Both the position numbers and the translations under genes were made by a program. From NCBI GenBank assembly GCA_017433225.1, contig JAFRHS010000050.1, positions 1 to 60,207 of the forward strand: 60,207 nt of DNA. The letters are read 5' to 3'. Below are positions 26,287-34,794 of this stretch, piece by piece. Each line of letters opens with the position of its first letter. The first letter of the stretch is position 1. The notes below the pieces were generated by a model. The model saw nothing but the letters and a program-made list of their open reading frames with translations. It had not been told where the DNA came from and made no database searches. The stretch comes from Clostridia bacterium (lineage in GTDB: Bacteria > Bacillota > Clostridia > Oscillospirales > Acutalibacteraceae).

Positions 26287-26484
26287 ATGCCGAAAATCAA
26301 GACACACTCTGGCGCCAAGAAACGCTTTAAGATGTCCAAGAATGGTAAGCCGAAGATCGCGCATGCCAACAAGTCCCACATCCTGACCAAGAAGAACACG
26401 AAGCGCAAAAGAAACCTTCGGAAACAGACGGTCGCGGACAAGACCAACCAGAAGCAGATCAAGAGACTTATTCCTTATAAATAA
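26287..26484 (+). CDS. rpmI: 50S ribosomal protein L35
   Basis: This 65-residue basic protein begins [20 protein letters not shown], the typical L35 N-terminus, and contains [17 protein letters not shown]. It lies between infC and rplT in the conserved operon, with the strong SD AGGAGG. Confidence 0.97.
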   Translation: MPKIKTHSGAKKRFKMSKNGKPKIAHANKSHILTKKNTKRKRNLRKQTVADKTNQKQIKRLIPYK

Positions 26485-26552
26485 GCCGACGACCGCATGA
26501 CGCGAAGGGGTACATCGCCCCAAAGACTACGAATTAAACGGAGGTAATTACC

Positions 26553-26909
26553 ATGGCACGAGTAAAAGGCGCTATGATGACTCGCAAGAGAAGAAATAAA
26601 ACCCTGAAGCTGGCGAAGGGCTACTACGGTGGCAAGTCCAAGCTGTTCCGCACCGCGAAGGAAGCGGTCATGAAGTCCGGCAACTATGCCTACATCGGCA
26701 GAAAGCAGAAGAAACGTGACTTCCGCAGAATCTGGATCACCCGTATCTCCGCCGCCTGCAAGCAGAACGGCATGAACTACTCCACGTTCATCAACGGTCT
26801 CAAGAAGGCCGGCATCGACCTCAACCGGAAGATGCTCTCCGAGATCGCCATTTCCGACCCCGCCGCATTCACCGCTCTCACCGAGCAGGCGAAGGCTGCG
26901 CTGAAGTAA
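26553..26909 (+). CDS. rplT: 50S ribosomal protein L20
   Basis: This 118-residue protein is needed early in 50S assembly and represses its own operon in Firmicutes. It begins [20 protein letters not shown] and contains [36 protein letters not shown] and [14 protein letters not shown]-like [20 protein letters not shown]. The final gene of the operon, followed by a strong terminator. Confidence 0.97.
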   Translation: MARVKGAMMTRKRRNKTLKLAKGYYGGKSKLFRTAKEAVMKSGNYAYIGRKQKKRDFRRIWITRISAACKQNGMNYSTFINGLKKAGIDLNRKMLSEIAISDPAAFTALTEQAKAALK

Positions 26910-26965
26910 GCGTTGGCGATTGACTGACGAAGGATTTTGCCTCTGTGCAAGAGTGCGGAGGTGTT

Positions 26966-26995
26966 GCCCCGGACGGTTTGTCCGGGGCTTTTTTT
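26966..26995 (+). terminator. Terminator of infC-rpmI-rplT
   Basis: GCCCCGGAC (26966-26974) pairs with GTCCGGGGC (26980-26988), then T7. TGTTACAAT at 26997-27005 is a good extended -10 for the next gene. Confidence 0.93.
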
Positions 26996-27056
26996 GTGTT
27001 ACAATGGGGGCAGGATTTTTGTGCCGGGGGTTGCCCGGCGGAAGGAGTGGCTGCGT

Positions 27057-27302
27057 ATGAGCGAACCTTTTGTGACGCTGGACCTGCACGGGTGCACAGC
27101 GGACCAGGCGCGCGTGAAAGTGGACGCGGCGCTGCGGCGCGCGGACAGCGGGACCTACCAGATCCGCTGCGTGCACGGCTTCCACGGCGGGACCGTCATC
27201 CGCGACACCCTGCAATACAAGTACCGCAGCCACCCGAAAGTGAAGCGCATCATGCCGGGGGACAACCCGGGTGTGACGGTGCTGGTGCTGCGAGAACTAT
27301 AA
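27057..27302 (+). CDS. Small Smr-domain protein
   Basis: This 81-residue protein is a lone Smr domain, with VTLDLHGCTADQA at residues 6-18 and IRCVHGFHGGTVIRD near residue 36-50. Smr domains bind or nick branched DNA or cleave RNA; larger members include MutS2 and SmrA/B. The ATG at 27057 follows AAGGAG by 9 nt. It is followed 9 nt later by an rRNA methyltransferase gene. Confidence 0.85.
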   Translation: MSEPFVTLDLHGCTADQARVKVDAALRRADSGTYQIRCVHGFHGGTVIRDTLQYKYRSHPKVKRIMPGDNPGVTVLVLREL

Positions 27303-27311
27303 GGAGTTTCT

Positions 27312-28151
27312 ATGGAAACCATTACGAGTGTGAAAAATGAACGAGTGAAGGCGGCAGCGAAGCTCTCGTCTTCCGCGAGGGCCCGGCGGGAGCAGGGCCT
27401 GTTTGTGCTGGAAGGGCTGCGTCTTTGCATGGACGTGGTGCGCTCCGGGTTGCGGTGTGCGGAACTGTTCGTGTCCGGAGAGTTCTGTGAAAAGCACGAA
27501 GCGGAGTACGAGGCGCTGGCTGCCGTTTCGGATGAAGTATTCCTCGTGAACGACGCTGTTTTGGAGAAACTGTCCGACACGCGGACACCCCAAGGTGTGT
27601 GTTGCGTGGTGCGGATGGCGGCGCCGGTGTCGCTGCTGGAACGTGCCCCGGCGACAGGTGCTCCTGCCTCGGAGGCAGACGTGCCTGCTACCAAACTTCT
27701 TCTACTCGAGAACGTTCAGGACCCGGCGAACCTTGGGGCGATCGCCCGGACCGCGGAAGCGCTGGGCATCACCGGCCTGTTGGTCTCCGGCGGCTGCGAT
27801 GTGTACGCACCGAAGGCGCTGCGCGCGTCGATGGGCGCGCTGCTGCGGCTGCCGGTGGAAGTAGTGGACGCTTCTGGTGAGGGCAGTGGCCCTGTCCTTT
27901 CCCTGCTTGAAAAAGCAGAAGCTCTGGGGTTCAAGACCTATGCTTCCACGCCGGCGGCAGACGCCGTTCCGGTGACGGAGGCCGACTTCTCCGGCCCGGT
28001 CCTGTGTGTGGTCGGGAACGAGGCGAACGGCGTGACGCCGGAGACGATGGCGGCCTGCGCGGAGCGGGTGACCATCCCGATGACGGGCCGGGCCGAGTCC
28101 TTGAACGCCGCAGCCGCCGGTGCTATACTGATGTGGGAAATGGTACGGTGA
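27312..28151 (+). CDS. TrmH-family RNA 2'-O-methyltransferase
   Basis: This 279-residue SPOUT enzyme has an N-terminal substrate-binding domain (VKNERVKAAAKL, ARREQGLFVLEGLRL) and a knotted SAM-binding domain. Motifs are LENVQDPANLGAIARTAEAL (motif 1), VVGNEANGVTP (motif 2) and IPMTGRAESLNAAAAGAILM (motif 3). It resembles the RlmB/YsgA group that methylates ribose in 23S rRNA; the exact site is unknown. rplT and infC are common neighbours. Confidence 0.9.
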   Translation: METITSVKNERVKAAAKLSSSARARREQGLFVLEGLRLCMDVVRSGLRCAELFVSGEFCEKHEAEYEALAAVSDEVFLVNDAVLEKLSDTRTPQGVCCVVRMAAPVSLLERAPATGAPASEADVPATKLLLLENVQDPANLGAIARTAEALGITGLLVSGGCDVYAPKALRASMGALLRLPVEVVDASGEGSGPVLSLLEKAEALGFKTYASTPAADAVPVTEADFSGPVLCVVGNEANGVTPETMAACAERVTIPMTGRAESLNAAAAGAILMWEMVR

Positions 28152-28176
28152 CGTCAATCGCGAACAGGAGGAACGT

Positions 28177-28701
28177 ATGCAGACACGCAGTTTTTACCGG
28201 GTGTTTCGGGGGTTCCTGACCCTCGTCATCGTGGGAACGATCGGCATGGCGGCCCAGCTGGTGTTCACGATCGCCACCTGGCGGAGCTCGACCGCGAGCA
28301 TCCTCTTGATGGGGCTGGCGGTCTACTTCATTTACTCCTTTGTCCGGGGGCTTCAGGAGCGGGACTTCCGCGATTGGAACCGCGCCGTGTTAGACGGCAA
28401 CCGGGTGACGGGTTTCGACCTGTTTGGCAAGCCCCTTGCCACCGTGGACCTCTCGCCGGGGAAGACGGTGTACTGGGCGAAGGTGTGGATCCCGAAAGAG
28501 CGGGGCATGGCCGAGCCCATCCTCGTGCTGTCGAACCATATGTTCTCGCTGCCCGGGAACGCGGAACAGCTGTTTCGCACCGTGTTCGACAATTCCCGGC
28601 AGCTGCTCATTGTCGGCGCGCCGGAACACCCGTCCGAATGGTTCCCCGCCGCCGAACTGATCCCGGTGGTACAGCCGGACGGCGCGAACATCATGCTGTA
28701 G
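28177..28701 (+). CDS. Two-TM protein of the Rhs-immunity-like family
   Basis: The 174-residue protein has two membrane helices (about 12-32 and 40-60), then a soluble domain with LATVDLSPGKTVYWAKVWIP and EPILVLSNHMFSLPG. These line up with VIDLTKPVYYATMWHQ and KVIVISNEPFPV in the Rhs-linked protein at 17069. Unlike the other two relatives it has the local GC-rich composition and no toxin nearby. It could be an ancestral housekeeping member or an old orphan immunity gene. Function is unknown. Confidence 0.65.
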   Translation: MQTRSFYRVFRGFLTLVIVGTIGMAAQLVFTIATWRSSTASILLMGLAVYFIYSFVRGLQERDFRDWNRAVLDGNRVTGFDLFGKPLATVDLSPGKTVYWAKVWIPKERGMAEPILVLSNHMFSLPGNAEQLFRTVFDNSRQLLIVGAPEHPSEWFPAAELIPVVQPDGANIML

Positions 28702-28772
28702 GCATTGCGAACAGCAGACGCGAATCGCCAAAACTAAAACCGAATAAGACGCTACGGTTCCAGAAGTTATAC

Positions 28773-28814
28773 GGAGCTACAAAGTCAGTTTAACCTGCTT
28801 TGTAGCTCCTTTTT
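28773..28814 (+). terminator. Terminator before dprA
   Basis: GGAGCTACAAAG (28773-28784) pairs with CTTTGTAGCTCC (28798-28809), with inner CAG/CTG, then T5. Confidence 0.93.
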
Positions 28815-28834
28815 GTTTGTTAGGAGGAGAGAAT

Positions 28835-30586
28835 ATGACATTTCACGAGGACATGAAGTACTGGGTCTGGCTGCAGCGGGCGGCCGGGAAGGGCGCGAAC
28901 CTGGAACGGTTGCTTTCGCCGTTCGGTGGCGATGTGCGGGCGCTGTACGAAGCGGACCCGGGGGAGCGGGAGCGCCTGCTGCGCGAGACGCCTTCGGAGT
29001 CGGCGGACTGGCAAAGGGAAGAAGCGCGCGGCGCCGGCATGCGCGGCGGCTGGATGCGCGACGGCTGGCGGGCAGACGGCCAGGAAGTGTTGCCAGGCTG
29101 GCAGAAGGGAAAGCCCGCCGCGAGAAAGAAACGACCGGTCGCCGAAAGCACGCTGCAACGAATGAAGAAAGTGTCACTGGCGGAAGCCGAGGAGACGCTG
29201 GAACTCTGCGAGCGGACCGGCGTCGTGCCGATCTGCCCGGCGGATGACCGCTACCCCTGGCTGCTCCGGGAAGTCCCGACCTGTCCTGCCGTTTTGTATG
29301 CCTTGGGCGATTTACGCCTTCTCACCCCGACCACGCTGCCCTTCGCCATGGTCGGCGCCCGCGACGCGCGCCTTTCGAGCCTCAGTGCAGCTTCCGACCT
29401 GGCGGGCAGCCTCGCCCGTGCCGGGTTCCTGATCGTCAGCGGCGGGGCCATCGGCACAGACAGCGCGTGCCACATCGGCGCGCTGAATGCCGGGTGCCCC
29501 ACGGTCGCCGTTCTCGGCACGGGCATCGGCACGCGGTACCTGCAGCAGAACGCGGACCTGCGCCGGGTCATCTCGCACAACGGGCTCCTGCTCTCGGAGA
29601 TGGAGCCCGGCGAACCCGGCAGCAAGGGCAGTTTCCCGCTGCGAAACCGCATCATCGCCGGCATGTCGGTCGGCACGCTCGTGGTCGAAGCGGCGGTGAA
29701 GAGCGGGTCCCTCATCACGTCGAAGTATGCGGAAGAATACGACCGCGACGTCTTTGTCCCGCTCTTCCCGGGAGTCGACCCCGAACGACCGTTGAAGTCA
29801 TCCGCGTTCCGCGGGACGAGCGAACTACTGGAGCGCGAGACCGGCGTCGGCATCCGCTGTGCCGCGGACGTTCTCGCCGCATATGCGGGCAGCTACGGCC
29901 TGGACCCGGCTGCGCTCGCGGCGTCCGGCCAGATCTCCGAGGAGGACCTGACCCGGGACATCACCGACCTCGCCGGGGTCTTCCCGCCGCTGCTGTCCCG
30001 CGCCATGGTCGCGAAGGCCCGCGCCCAGCTCGGCCTGCGCCCCGGCGGCCCGGCCTCCGGCCGGGAACGCCCCACCGGTGCTCTCTCGGACCTGGCCGGG
30101 GAGGGGACCCTGAACCCCACCCCCGGCTGGGGTCCGTACCGCACCGCCGGGGACGCCGAACTCCGCACCTACACCTCCGCGGAGTTCGCCTACCGCCGCG
30201 GCGACCACCCGCACGAGCGCGAGCTGGCAGAAGATATATCTGAAACAACATCTTCTGACAGCTCACGAACCGGCACAGATCTTCTTCTCACAGAAGACGG
30301 CCGAGGGGCACATGGAAGCTTTACCGGTCGATCGCCAACACCTGGACCGGCCACACCGTCCAAACCGGTGAACGAGTTGAGCCAGGAGGCGAGAGTCGTG
30401 CTGAACTGCTTCCGGGACCCGGACGGTCAGCCGCTTTACTATGAAGATATTACGGCACGGATCGACATGGCGCCGCAGTACCTGCTCGCGGCGTTGACGG
30501 AGCTCTCGCTGGCGTCTTACATCGACCTCACGATGGACCAGCAATACGTCTGCGCCGTCGACCTCGAGGAGGTGTGGCCGGCATGA
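28835..30586 (+). CDS. dprA: DNA-processing protein DprA, enlarged
   Basis: DprA loads RecA on incoming single-stranded DNA in transformation. The Rossmann core has AMVGARDARLSSLSA, IVSGGAIGTDSACHIGAL, AVLGTGIGTRYLQQN, SEMEPGEPGSKGSFPLRNRI and VVEAAVKSGSLITSKYA. The C-terminal winged helix is LSQEARVVLNCFRDPDGQPL onward. At 583 residues it is much longer than the usual 300-370. The extra length is a Gly/Arg/Trp-rich insert near residues 65-110 and a Pro/Gly-rich linker near 400-510. The ATG at 28835 follows AGGAGGAG. Confidence 0.9.
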   Translation: MTFHEDMKYWVWLQRAAGKGANLERLLSPFGGDVRALYEADPGERERLLRETPSESADWQREEARGAGMRGGWMRDGWRADGQEVLPGWQKGKPAARKKRPVAESTLQRMKKVSLAEAEETLELCERTGVVPICPADDRYPWLLREVPTCPAVLYALGDLRLLTPTTLPFAMVGARDARLSSLSAASDLAGSLARAGFLIVSGGAIGTDSACHIGALNAGCPTVAVLGTGIGTRYLQQNADLRRVISHNGLLLSEMEPGEPGSKGSFPLRNRIIAGMSVGTLVVEAAVKSGSLITSKYAEEYDRDVFVPLFPGVDPERPLKSSAFRGTSELLERETGVGIRCAADVLAAYAGSYGLDPAALAASGQISEEDLTRDITDLAGVFPPLLSRAMVAKARAQLGLRPGGPASGRERPTGALSDLAGEGTLNPTPGWGPYRTAGDAELRTYTSAEFAYRRGDHPHERELAEDISETTSSDSSRTGTDLLLTEDGRGAHGSFTGRSPTPGPATPSKPVNELSQEARVVLNCFRDPDGQPLYYEDITARIDMAPQYLLAALTELSLASYIDLTMDQQYVCAVDLEEVWPA

Positions 30587-30789
30587 AACGAAAAAGCGAG
30601 GTGAATCGCCTCTATACCCGCCCGGTCCTGACGAAAGCCCTTCGGGTCCCAAACGAACTGTCCTTCGAGGAACCGGTCAACCCTCTCCTGAAGCACCCTC
30701 TGAAACAGGGCCAGCCCGACCAGACACCATTGAAGACGAAAACAACGCACGAGAAGACTTATAGAAAAGAAGATGTCACGGAAGAATAA
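30583..30789 (+). CDS. Small hypothetical protein overlapping dprA
   Basis: This 68-residue, Lys/Pro/Thr-rich frame starts in the ATGA overlap with the dprA stop. It has no recognised domain and an AATCGCC motif near its start. The overlap suggests translation coupling, but it could be a chance frame. Confidence 0.4.
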   Translation: MKRKSEVNRLYTRPVLTKALRVPNELSFEEPVNPLLKHPLKQGQPDQTPLKTKTTHEKTYRKEDVTEE

Positions 30790-30792
30790 TCA

Positions 30793-30821
30793 TTGAACAA
30801 AAGGGGAAAGGAGCGTATAAT
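30793..30821 (+). promoter_or_regulatory. Promoter of the second hicAB
   Basis: TTGAAC (30793-30798), 17-nt spacer, TATAAT (30816-30821). Transcription should start near 30828. Confidence 0.8.
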
Positions 30822-30830
30822 GGTACTGGA

Positions 30831-30844
30831 TTATAGTACTATAA
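30831..30844. promoter_or_regulatory. Palindromic operator before hicA2
   Basis: TTATAGTACTATAA is a perfect 14-bp palindrome just after the expected transcription start, a likely HicB2 binding site. The spacing to ATG 30851 leaves no clear SD. Confidence 0.65.
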
Positions 30845-30850
30845 AGCGGC

Positions 30851-31105
30851 ATGAACAGTAAGAATCAAAAGACGCTGGAGAGAGTATTCTCAAATCCTGT
30901 TCCGGCAAACATACCTTGGATGGATATTGAAAATATGCTTCTGGGTCTGGGTGCGACTATATCAGAAGGAAACGGCTCACGAGTCAGAGTGGAACTCAAT
31001 CAGGAAAGAGCTGTGTTCCATCGTCCCCATCCGGATCGAAATACTGACAAGGGAGCCGTAAAATCGGTGCGTAAGTTTTTAATGAATGCAGGTGTCGAAC
31101 TATGA
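30851..31105 (+). CDS. HicA-family protein, GSR variant
   Basis: This 84-residue protein resembles the second HicA group (KTLERVFSNPVPANIPWMDI, then EGNGSRVRVEL and AVFHRPHPDRNTDKGAVKSV). The usual GSHxxF active-site His is replaced by Arg in GSRV, while a HRPHP segment is kept. It overlaps hicB2 by 4 nt (ATGA). The nuclease activity of this variant group is less certain than that of GSSH members such as the one at 12549. Confidence 0.82.
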   Translation: MNSKNQKTLERVFSNPVPANIPWMDIENMLLGLGATISEGNGSRVRVELNQERAVFHRPHPDRNTDKGAVKSVRKFLMNAGVEL

Positions 31106-31467
31106 AATACAAAAATTATATTGCGCATGTTGAGTTTGATGAAGAGAACAAAGTGTTTTCCGGTAATGTGATCAATACGAGAGCGGTTATAACGTTTCAT
31201 GGAGAGTCTGTAACAGAACTGGAAAAAGAATTTGCAAATTCTGTAGAGGAGTACCTGACATGGTGCAAAGAAGATGGTGTTGAACCGGAACGCCCATACT
31301 CCGGACGATTCAACGTTCGGTTTTCTCCGGAATTACATCGGGACTCTGCTGCCGGTGCGGCAATGCTTGGTCTGTCTTTGAACAGTTTTATTGAAAAATC
31401 TGTGAGAGACGAATTGCTGGCCCTTGGAAACGCGGAGTTGATTACTGCCGAAAAAATGTATTCGTGA
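31102..31467 (+). CDS. HicB-family antitoxin 2
   Basis: This 121-residue protein has a HicB-like N-terminal domain (YIAHVEFDEENKVFSGNVIN) with a conserved ELEKEFANSVEEYLTWCKED stretch. Its C-terminal ribbon-helix-helix-type domain is FNVRFSPELHRDSAAGAAML onward (residues 70-105). It should bind the toxin and the palindrome at 30831. Confidence 0.85.
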   Translation: MKYKNYIAHVEFDEENKVFSGNVINTRAVITFHGESVTELEKEFANSVEEYLTWCKEDGVEPERPYSGRFNVRFSPELHRDSAAGAAMLGLSLNSFIEKSVRDELLALGNAELITAEKMYS

Positions 31468-31492
31468 GTTTCCTTAAGTGAATCAGTATAAG

Positions 31493-31533
31493 AAAAAAGC
31501 CTTCGGAAGATGATTCTTCCGAAGGCTTTTTTT
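31493..31533. terminator. Bidirectional terminator after hicB2
   Basis: AAGCCTTCGGAAGA (31497-31510) and TCTTCCGAAGGCTT (31515-31528) form a perfect 14-bp stem with A6 before and T5 after. It ends hicAB (+) and the fumC operon (-). Confidence 0.95.
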
Positions 31534-31540
31534 GTATTTC

Positions 31541-33109
31541 TTACTTTGCCCGAGCTTCGAGGGCGGCCTGGGCGCGTTCGGCGTCTTCCTTCATGGCGAC
31601 GGCGGATTCTTTGCAGAATGCTGCGTAGTCGAAGTCTTCGCCTTCCTGTTCCTTGAGGTAGTCGATGAACTCCTGACGGGTGACGCGCTCGTAGCCGCTT
31701 TCCTGCTGATCGCTCAGCGGGTCGATGGCGGTGCCGTAGGTGAGGTCGATCATCTTCCGCACGCGGTTGCGGCAGAAGGCGCCCTGGCAGAAGCCCATGC
31801 CGGCACGGGTCCGGCGCTTCACGCCGTCGACGGTCATGACCGGGATCTCCCGGGTCAGGGCGTCTTTCACTTCACCTGCGGTGACCTGCTCGCAGCGGCA
31901 GATGAACTTGTTCGGGTCGTCATAGGGAAGGTCCAGGTGACGGTGGACATAGTCCGCCGGTTTCATCTCGGTCTTGCGCCGGATGATGGCTTTGCGGTAC
32001 GGGTCGTAAGACTCGTCCGGAACCAGCTTGAGGCCTTCCTCCTCCAGCATCTCCGTCACGAGGTCGGCGATGCCGGGGGCGGACGTGAGGCCGGGGGACT
32101 GGATGCCCGCGACGTTCAGGAAGCCCTTGGTGGCCGACGGGCCGATGACGAAGTCGTCGGTCGAGGAGACCGCGCGGAGTCCGCAGAACGAACGGATGAA
32201 TTTCGAGGGGTCCACATGCGCATAGGACGCGAGACCCTGCTTATAAATGTTGTAAAGGCGATCCACGTTGGTTTTCTTCGTGGCGGTCGCCGCATCTTCG
32301 TCGATGGCGTCGGGCCCGAGGAGAAGGTTGTCGTGGAAAGTGGATGTGACCAGGATGCCCTTGCCCATCTTCGTGGGCATGGAGAACACGACGGTGTTCA
32401 GCACGTGGCCAGTTCCCCGGCCGAGCAGGATGTACTCGCCGGAGCGGGGCGTGATCGTGAACGTCGGTTCGTTGACCATCTGGTCGATCTTGTCGGAATG
32501 CAGGCCTGCGGCGTTCACGACGAACCGGGACGTGAAGTCCGCGCCGTCGGTGTGGACGGTGAACGTGCCGTCATCCTCGACGTCGATGCCGGTGACCGGG
32601 GAGTTCAGGAACAGTTCCGCTCCGTTGTGGATGGCGTTCTCGGCCAGAGCCACGGTGAACTCGTAGGGGGAACAGACGCCGGCGCCCTTGCAGTAAAGGG
32701 CATATTTGACGTTCGGGTTGACGTTCGGCTCGATGGCGAGGATCTCGTCGTGCTCGAGGATCTCGAGGTCCGGCAGACCGTTCTTCTCGCCGTTTTCTTT
32801 GATGGCTTCCAGCTTCGGCAGGTCGGCCTCGTCCATGGTGATGACGAGGGAACCGGTCTCACGGAACCCGAAGTTCAGTTCTTTGTCGAGCTGGGCGTAC
32901 TGGCGCCGGCCCTGGTAGCAGACCCGGCCTTTCAGCTTCGCGTTGGCTTCGGCATAGCCGCCGTGGACGATGGCGGAGTTGGCTTTGGACGAGCCCATCG
33001 ACACGTCGTTTTCCGCCTCCACGATGGCGATCTTCAGCTGGTAACGGGAGAGTCTTCGCGCGATCGCGGTGCCGATGACACCGGCGCCGATGATCAATAC
33101 ATCATACAT
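31541..33109 (-). CDS. FAD-dependent oxidoreductase with BFD-like [2Fe-2S] domain
   Basis: This 523-residue protein has a DAO-type FAD domain, starting MYDVLIIGAGVIGTAIARRL. The C-terminal BFD-like domain carries Cys ligands in FICRCEQVTAGEVKDAL and GFCQGAFCRNRV. The layout resembles anaerobic glycerol-3-phosphate dehydrogenase GlpA and L-2-hydroxyglutarate oxidase relatives. The ATG at 33109 follows AGGAGG by 8 nt. It is last in the fumC-fumarate reductase operon, so it may pass electrons from a hydroxy-acid or similar donor; substrate unknown. Confidence 0.85.
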   Translation of the reverse strand: MYDVLIIGAGVIGTAIARRLSRYQLKIAIVEAENDVSMGSSKANSAIVHGGYAEANAKLKGRVCYQGRRQYAQLDKELNFGFRETGSLVITMDEADLPKLEAIKENGEKNGLPDLEILEHDEILAIEPNVNPNVKYALYCKGAGVCSPYEFTVALAENAIHNGAELFLNSPVTGIDVEDDGTFTVHTDGADFTSRFVVNAAGLHSDKIDQMVNEPTFTITPRSGEYILLGRGTGHVLNTVVFSMPTKMGKGILVTSTFHDNLLLGPDAIDEDAATATKKTNVDRLYNIYKQGLASYAHVDPSKFIRSFCGLRAVSSTDDFVIGPSATKGFLNVAGIQSPGLTSAPGIADLVTEMLEEEGLKLVPDESYDPYRKAIIRRKTEMKPADYVHRHLDLPYDDPNKFICRCEQVTAGEVKDALTREIPVMTVDGVKRRTRAGMGFCQGAFCRNRVRKMIDLTYGTAIDPLSDQQESGYERVTRQEFIDYLKEQEGEDFDYAAFCKESAVAMKEDAERAQAALEARAK

Positions 33110-33128
33110 GAGTCGTACCTCCTGTGGG

Positions 33129-34781
33129 TCACTGCTCGTCTTCTTTGTCGCTCGAGAAACTGGTGTCGAGGTATGTCCGGAAGTTCGCTTTGTAGTTCGG
33201 GAAGAGCTTGGGCGATACGACACCGGTGTCCACCCACGCGTCTGCCAGTTCTTTCTCGAAGGCGGCCACGTGGTCCATGTTCAGCTTGCCGACATGGTCG
33301 ACTTCCTTTGCGCGGGCGGCTGCCTGCCGGCCGGACTCACGGCCGAAGACGATGACGTCGAGCAGCGAGTTGCCCATGAGACGGTTGCGGCCGTGGATGC
33401 CGCCAACGACTTCGCCCGCGGCGTACAAGTTCTTCGTGTTCGCGACTTCGCACTTCTCGTTGATCTCGATACCGCCGTTCTGATAGTGGAGCGTCGGGTA
33501 GATGAGGATGGGTTCCTTGCGCATGTCGATGCCGTACTTGTTGAACATCTTGAACATGCCGGGGATCTTCGAAACGATGGTGCCTTCGCCGTGGATGGCC
33601 TCGATCATCGGGGTGTCGAGCCAGACCGCCTGGCCGCCGCCCGGGATGTCGACGCCATTGCCGCGCTCGGAGCACTCGCGGATGACGGCGGCAGCCGCCA
33701 CGTCACGGGTCTCGAGCGGGTGCATGAAGACTTCACCGTCCGCGTTGACCAGTTTCGCGCCGAGGCCGCGGACTTTCTCCGTGACGAGCGCGCCGAGGAT
33801 CTGCTCGGGGTACGCGGCGCCGGTCGGGTGGTACTGCATGGTGTCGGCGAACAGGAGCGGCGCGCCGACGCGGTACGCGAGGACGAGACCGTCCGCCGTG
33901 GCACCGTGGTGGTTGGACGTCGGGAAGCCCTGGATGTGCAGTCGGCCTGAACCGCCGGTCGCGATGATCGTGGTCTTGGCGCGGACGACCTTGAGCTCTT
34001 TCGTGTTGGTGTTGATCAGCACGGCGCCGCCGATGTTGCCGCTCTCGTCACGGAGCAGCTCGATGCACGCCGCGTAGTTGAGGCACGGGATCTCTCTGCA
34101 GCGGGTCTCGTCGCGGAGCGTCCGCATGATCTCGGCGCCGGTGTAGTCCTTTGCCGCATGCATCCTCTTCCGGGACGTGCCGCCGCCGTGGATGGCGATC
34201 AGTGTGCCGTCTTCTTCTTTGTCGAACTCGACGCCGAGGTCGCTCAGCCACTGGAAGCAGTCCGGAGCCTCGGTGACGAGCTTGTACACAAGCTCCTTCT
34301 TGCCGAGGTAGTGGCCGCCGCCGAACGCGTCGAGGAAGTGCTGGGCCGGCGAGTCGTTCGGCTTCGTCGCGCCCTGGATGCCGCCTTCGGCCATCATCGT
34401 GTTCGCGTCGCCGTGGCGGAGTTTGGTCGCCATGAGCACTTTCGCTCCGGCGTTGTCCGCTTCAATGGCGGCGGCACAGCCGGCACCGCCGGCGCCGATG
34501 ATCAGCACGTCGACATCGTAGTCGATATGGGAAAGGTCTACATCGCCCTCATGGATGCGGCTCCGGCCCATCAGGGTCTCGGCCAGCTCCGTGTTGACTT
34601 TTTCGCCTTTGTTGGCCCCGGCCCGCAGCTCGGTGTACTGGTCCGTGCGGTAGTCCGGGTGGAAGCCCTTCAGAAGGACCTCTTTTTCGTCCGCGGTCAT
34701 GCGTTCCGGCTGCAGCGCCGTGTTCGCTTCGCGCTTTTCTGCGACTTTCTCAAGAGAAAGCTGTAAATACTCAGGATACAT
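33129..34781 (-). CDS. frdA: Fumarate reductase/succinate dehydrogenase flavoprotein subunit
   Basis: The 551-residue flavoprotein interconverts fumarate and succinate. The FAD motif VLIIGAGGAGCAAAIEADNA begins near residue 88. Active-site segments are HGGGTSRKRMHAAKD, DTMQYHPTGAAYPEQ and GGIHGRNRLMGNSLLD, and the C-terminal region is helical. An N-terminal 80-residue extension is present, unlike standard SdhA. The iron-sulfur partner lies directly upstream. No membrane anchor gene is nearby, so the enzyme may be soluble or use an unlinked anchor. Confidence 0.88.
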   Translation of the reverse strand: MYPEYLQLSLEKVAEKREANTALQPERMTADEKEVLLKGFHPDYRTDQYTELRAGANKGEKVNTELAETLMGRSRIHEGDVDLSHIDYDVDVLIIGAGGAGCAAAIEADNAGAKVLMATKLRHGDANTMMAEGGIQGATKPNDSPAQHFLDAFGGGHYLGKKELVYKLVTEAPDCFQWLSDLGVEFDKEEDGTLIAIHGGGTSRKRMHAAKDYTGAEIMRTLRDETRCREIPCLNYAACIELLRDESGNIGGAVLINTNTKELKVVRAKTTIIATGGSGRLHIQGFPTSNHHGATADGLVLAYRVGAPLLFADTMQYHPTGAAYPEQILGALVTEKVRGLGAKLVNADGEVFMHPLETRDVAAAAVIRECSERGNGVDIPGGGQAVWLDTPMIEAIHGEGTIVSKIPGMFKMFNKYGIDMRKEPILIYPTLHYQNGGIEINEKCEVANTKNLYAAGEVVGGIHGRNRLMGNSLLDVIVFGRESGRQAAARAKEVDHVGKLNMDHVAAFEKELADAWVDTGVVSPKLFPNYKANFRTYLDTSFSSDKEDEQ

Positions 34782-34794
34782 GTTCACGCCCTCC

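Noticed and set aside
26997-27056. Start of the Smr gene upstream at a TTG near 26937.
   Set aside because: That start lies before the rplT terminator and has no SD; ATG 27057 has AAGGAG at 9 nt.
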